Shown piece by piece: positions 62,040-64,000 of a stretch of DNA of 64,000 nt (its first letter is position 1; the number at the start of each line of letters is the position of its first letter). Both the position numbers and the translations under genes were made by a program. The notes under the pieces are model-generated. The model had not been told where the DNA came from and did no database searches. It saw nothing but the letters and a program-made list of their open reading frames with translations. Source of the DNA: Palsa-513 sp036510225 (GTDB taxonomy: Bacteria > Actinomycetota > Thermoleophilia > Solirubrobacterales > Solirubrobacteraceae); NCBI GenBank assembly GCA_036510225.1, contig DATCEH010000032.1, positions 1 to 64,000 on the forward strand, given 5' to 3'.

Positions 62040-62075
62040 GACAACCGGCTGTTGACAGGACAACCACTGGTTGTC
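62040..62075. promoter_or_regulatory. Tandem operator-like palindromes upstream of HTH gene
   Basis: A perfect palindrome gacaacc-act-ggttgtc (62059-62075) lies 11 bp before ATG 62087. A degenerate copy (gacaaccggctgttgac, about 62040-62056) is adjacent, two bases away. Two neighbouring sites in front of a small DNA-binding gene suggest autoregulation. Confidence 0.7.
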
Positions 62076-62086
62076 ATCCTGAGGAG

Positions 62087-62299
62087 ATGACCGACCGGGA
62101 GCCAGCCCACCAGGAAGCGTTCCGCCGCATCAAGGAGGCCCGGGCCGAAGCACTCAACCACACGAGGCTCGCCCGCCAATTCTCGGCCGAGCGCCGCGAG
62201 CTGATGAGCAGCCTGATCCAGAACGGCGTCTCCCAGGCCGAGATCGCGCGCGAGTTGGGCGTCACGCGACAAGCGATCCAAAAGATGCTCGCCTGCTGA
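62087..62299 (+). CDS. Small HTH DNA-binding protein
   Basis: 70-aa protein with a strong ribosome site (gaggag) and ATG 62087. The first 45 residues form a helical stretch (EAFRRIKEARAEALNHTRLARQFSAERRELMSSLI). The C terminus is an HTH (VSQAEIARELGVTRQAIQKML) of the type seen in resolvase tails and small repressors. Tandem palindromes directly upstream make autoregulation likely. Targets beyond its own promoter are not evident. Confidence 0.8.
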   Translation: MTDREPAHQEAFRRIKEARAEALNHTRLARQFSAERRELMSSLIQNGVSQAEIARELGVTRQAIQKMLAC

Positions 62300-62320
62300 G
62301 TTGACCGGGCGGATCCCCGT

Positions 62321-63397
62321 TCAGTCCTCGGCCGCCTCTTCCGCCTGCGCCTGCGCCTTGGTCGATGCGTCGAAGTCGACGTCCACCGTCTGGAAGCCCT
62401 TGTGGCGCTCCGTCTCCGCGTAGTAGGTGTAGCTGCGCTCGTCGGCCTGGGTCAGACGGACGTTGTCGGTGAACGGCGTCAGCAGCGACCGCGGCCATAG
62501 GTGCCGCTGGGAGACGACGTTGATCTCGGCGGCCATCACCGTCGTGACCGCCAGCAGGTAGATCCACGCGATCAGGCCGAGCACCGCTCCGAAGACCCCG
62601 TAGGCCTCCTGCGTGCCCTTGAGCCGGCTCACGTAATAGGTGCCGATCAGCTGGATCACCTCCCACCCGAGGCCGGCGATCACCGCGCCCAGCCGCAGGT
62701 GCCGGGTCGGGATCTCCGCGGACGTGAGCACCCGGAAGGCGAACATGAAGAGACCGACGTTGGCCACGGCGACGACGACGATGCCGGCGACCTTCACGCC
62801 CGTCCCCACGGTCGCGCCGTAGCTGCCGGCGCCGGTCGTCAGGCCGGACGCGACGGTCGTGACCAGCACGCCGACGCCGAGCGCGCCGAGCAGGATCAGG
62901 CTGCGCCGGCGCGACTTGAGCGGGTTTGGTCGCTCGTTGCGGGGGACCGCCCAGACCTTGTTGAACGCGTTCTGGGTCGCCTGAGCCGCGCCGATGCTCC
63001 CGTAGAGGGTGCCGAGGATGCCGATCGCCAGGCCCGTGGTGCTCCGGTCCGGAGCATGGATCGAGGTGCGCAGGCTGGCTCCGACGACCGGGAACTGGGC
63101 GACCGCCGAGTTGACGACGCTGTCGCGCAGGTGGGCGTCCCCGGCCAGGACGAAGCCGAGCACGGCCAGGAGGAGCAGCAGGAGTGGGAAGACCGAGAGG
63201 AACCCGTAGTAGGTGATCAGCGCCGCCAGGTAGCCGCCTTGGTCGTCGGCGTACTTGTAGATGACCGCGATCGGGAAGCCCAGCCACCGGTGGGCGCGCT
63301 GGTAACGGTCGACCGCATCGACCGCCCGGTGGGGGCTCTTGGAGCCCGGCGGCGCCGTGCCCGCCGGCTCACGCCCCTCCCCCTCTGGGGCCCCCAC
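62321..63397 (-). CDS. YihY/BrkB-family inner membrane protein
   Basis: 358-aa membrane protein with about six hydrophobic helices, including YLAALITYYGFLSVFPLLLLLLAVLGFVL, and the conserved QATQNAFNKVW motif. YihY/BrkB proteins are of uncertain function and have been confused with RNase BN. Start ATG 63397. Cytoplasmic ends are charged (PPGSKSPHRAVDAVDRYQRAHRW; DASTKAQAQAEEAAED). Confidence 0.92.
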   Translation of the reverse strand: MGAPEGEGREPAGTAPPGSKSPHRAVDAVDRYQRAHRWLGFPIAVIYKYADDQGGYLAALITYYGFLSVFPLLLLLLAVLGFVLAGDAHLRDSVVNSAVAQFPVVGASLRTSIHAPDRSTTGLAIGILGTLYGSIGAAQATQNAFNKVWAVPRNERPNPLKSRRRSLILLGALGVGVLVTTVASGLTTGAGSYGATVGTGVKVAGIVVVAVANVGLFMFAFRVLTSAEIPTRHLRLGAVIAGLGWEVIQLIGTYYVSRLKGTQEAYGVFGAVLGLIAWIYLLAVTTVMAAEINVVSQRHLWPRSLLTPFTDNVRLTQADERSYTYYAETERHKGFQTVDVDFDASTKAQAQAEEAAED

Positions 63398-63536
63398 CCC
63401 GGCTAGCCGGTCGGAGGTGTGGCCTGCGTCATGCGCGCCAGACTACCCGGCCTCCCCGCTCGGTACTCACGGCCTCGGCTACCGGCGACCCAGTGCCTGA
63501 GGCCGCCTCGCCCAGCGCCCGCCCGGCCGGACCCGC

Positions 63537-64000
63537 TCATGCCGGTGTCGCGTCGAGCGAGCGCCACAGGTATCGGCACGCGGCGCTCCGGTGCGGACGC
63601 CACGCCTCGGCGAGCTCGGTCAGCTCCGCCGGCTTGGGAAGGCCCGGAAGCCCGTAGGCCAGCTCGACTGCCCGGCGAATGCCGAGGTCACCCGTCGCCA
63701 GGATGTCCGGGCGCTCGAGCTGGAACATCAGGAACATGTGCGCGCTCCACTCGCCGAGCCCCTTGACCCCCGTCAGCTCGGCGATCACGTCGTCGTCCGG
63801 GAGCTCGTTGAGCCGGTCGAGCTCGAGCTCGCCCGTCACCACGTGCTCGGCCAGCGACCGCAGGTACGACACCTTCGCCCGCGACAGGCCGGCCGCCGCC
63901 CGCAGCTCCTCGGCGTCGGACGCGAGCACCTCCTCAGGTGTCGGCGCCCGCCCGTCGAAGCGGTCGAGCAGCTTGCGCCAGACCGCCTGGGCCGCCCGGA
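63537..64000 (-). CDS. DNA-3-methyladenine glycosylase II-like (AlkA/HhH-GPD), 5' end outside window
   Basis: The minus-strand frame is open to the right edge (AQAVWRKLLDRFDGRAPTPEEV precedes the first internal start), so the N terminus is missing; the ATG-initiated piece at 63929 is not the true start. The HhH-GPD region is visible: LTGVKGLGEWSAHMFLMF with Gly-rich hairpin and a following catalytic Asp in ILATGDLGIRRAV. It removes alkylated bases in DNA repair. It is upstream of yihY on the same strand, 139 bp away. Confidence 0.88.
   Translation of the reverse strand, partial: RAAQAVWRKLLDRFDGRAPTPEEVLASDAEELRAAAGLSRAKVSYLRSLAEHVVTGELELDRLNELPDDDVIAELTGVKGLGEWSAHMFLMFQLERPDILATGDLGIRRAVELAYGLPGLPKPAELTELAEAWRPHRSAACRYLWRSLDATPA

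Overview
This 64-kb window is very GC-rich chromosomal DNA with short gene spacing and frequent GTG/TTG starts. It looks like a free-living actinobacterium, and the gene families fit a soil Thermoleophilia/Solirubrobacterales-type organism. Supporting families are an ECF sigma factor fused to a zinc anti-sigma domain, a GH15 trehalase/glucoamylase-like enzyme, a holin/DUF3618 cluster and cysteine-paired beta-propeller proteins. The taxonomic placement is inferred from gene content, not from a marker gene. I saw no rRNA, tRNA, CRISPR array, transposase or integrase.

Layout. 1-16 kb: carboxyltransferase half of a urea-carboxylase-like protein (5' end outside the window), aldo/keto reductase, a 6-phosphogluconate dehydrogenase-glucokinase pair, a hydrolase, a HATPase protein, a membrane-tethered sigma factor, GH15, then an alcohol/aldehyde oxidation operon ending in rubredoxin. 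14.9-20.1 kb: biotin operon (lone biotin carrier-bioB-bioF-bioD-bioA). 20-26 kb: GT2, two overlapping ABC exporters, LysR. 26.4-43.5 kb: nitrogen assimilation (glnA, a fused nitrate reductase, nirBD), split by a 9-kb surface-protein cassette made of a 2005-aa Ig-repeat protein, three tail-collar proteins, a Nif11-sulfotransferase fusion and a DUF6916-like protein. 43.5-46.5 kb: a myxobacterial-type retron reverse transcriptase divergent from a secreted beta-propeller protein. 46.6-54 kb: glycerol kinase, acyltransferase, a TPR-like protein, SDR, HNH nuclease, queA. 54-64 kb: a soxR/SDR pair around a clear SoxR-type box, a methyltransferase, a nitrilase-family amidase with TetR regulator and operator, a small membrane-protein cluster, DegV, a BolA-Grx4-ErpA iron-sulfur cluster, a small HTH protein with operator-like repeats, YihY, and the 3' part of a DNA glycosylase.

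Two patterns not explained by genes stand out. First, a dispersed palindromic intergenic element occurs at four loci (about 4.6, 16.5, 21.0 and 50.6 kb); one copy supplies the 3' end and stop codon of bioD. Second, fresh-looking short tandem duplications (periods about 18, 24, 26, 30, 33 and 63 bp) appear repeatedly in spacers and in protein linkers. The best candidates for less-described biology are the retron locus, the surface cassette inserted between the nitrate and nitrite reductase genes, and the palindromic element family.
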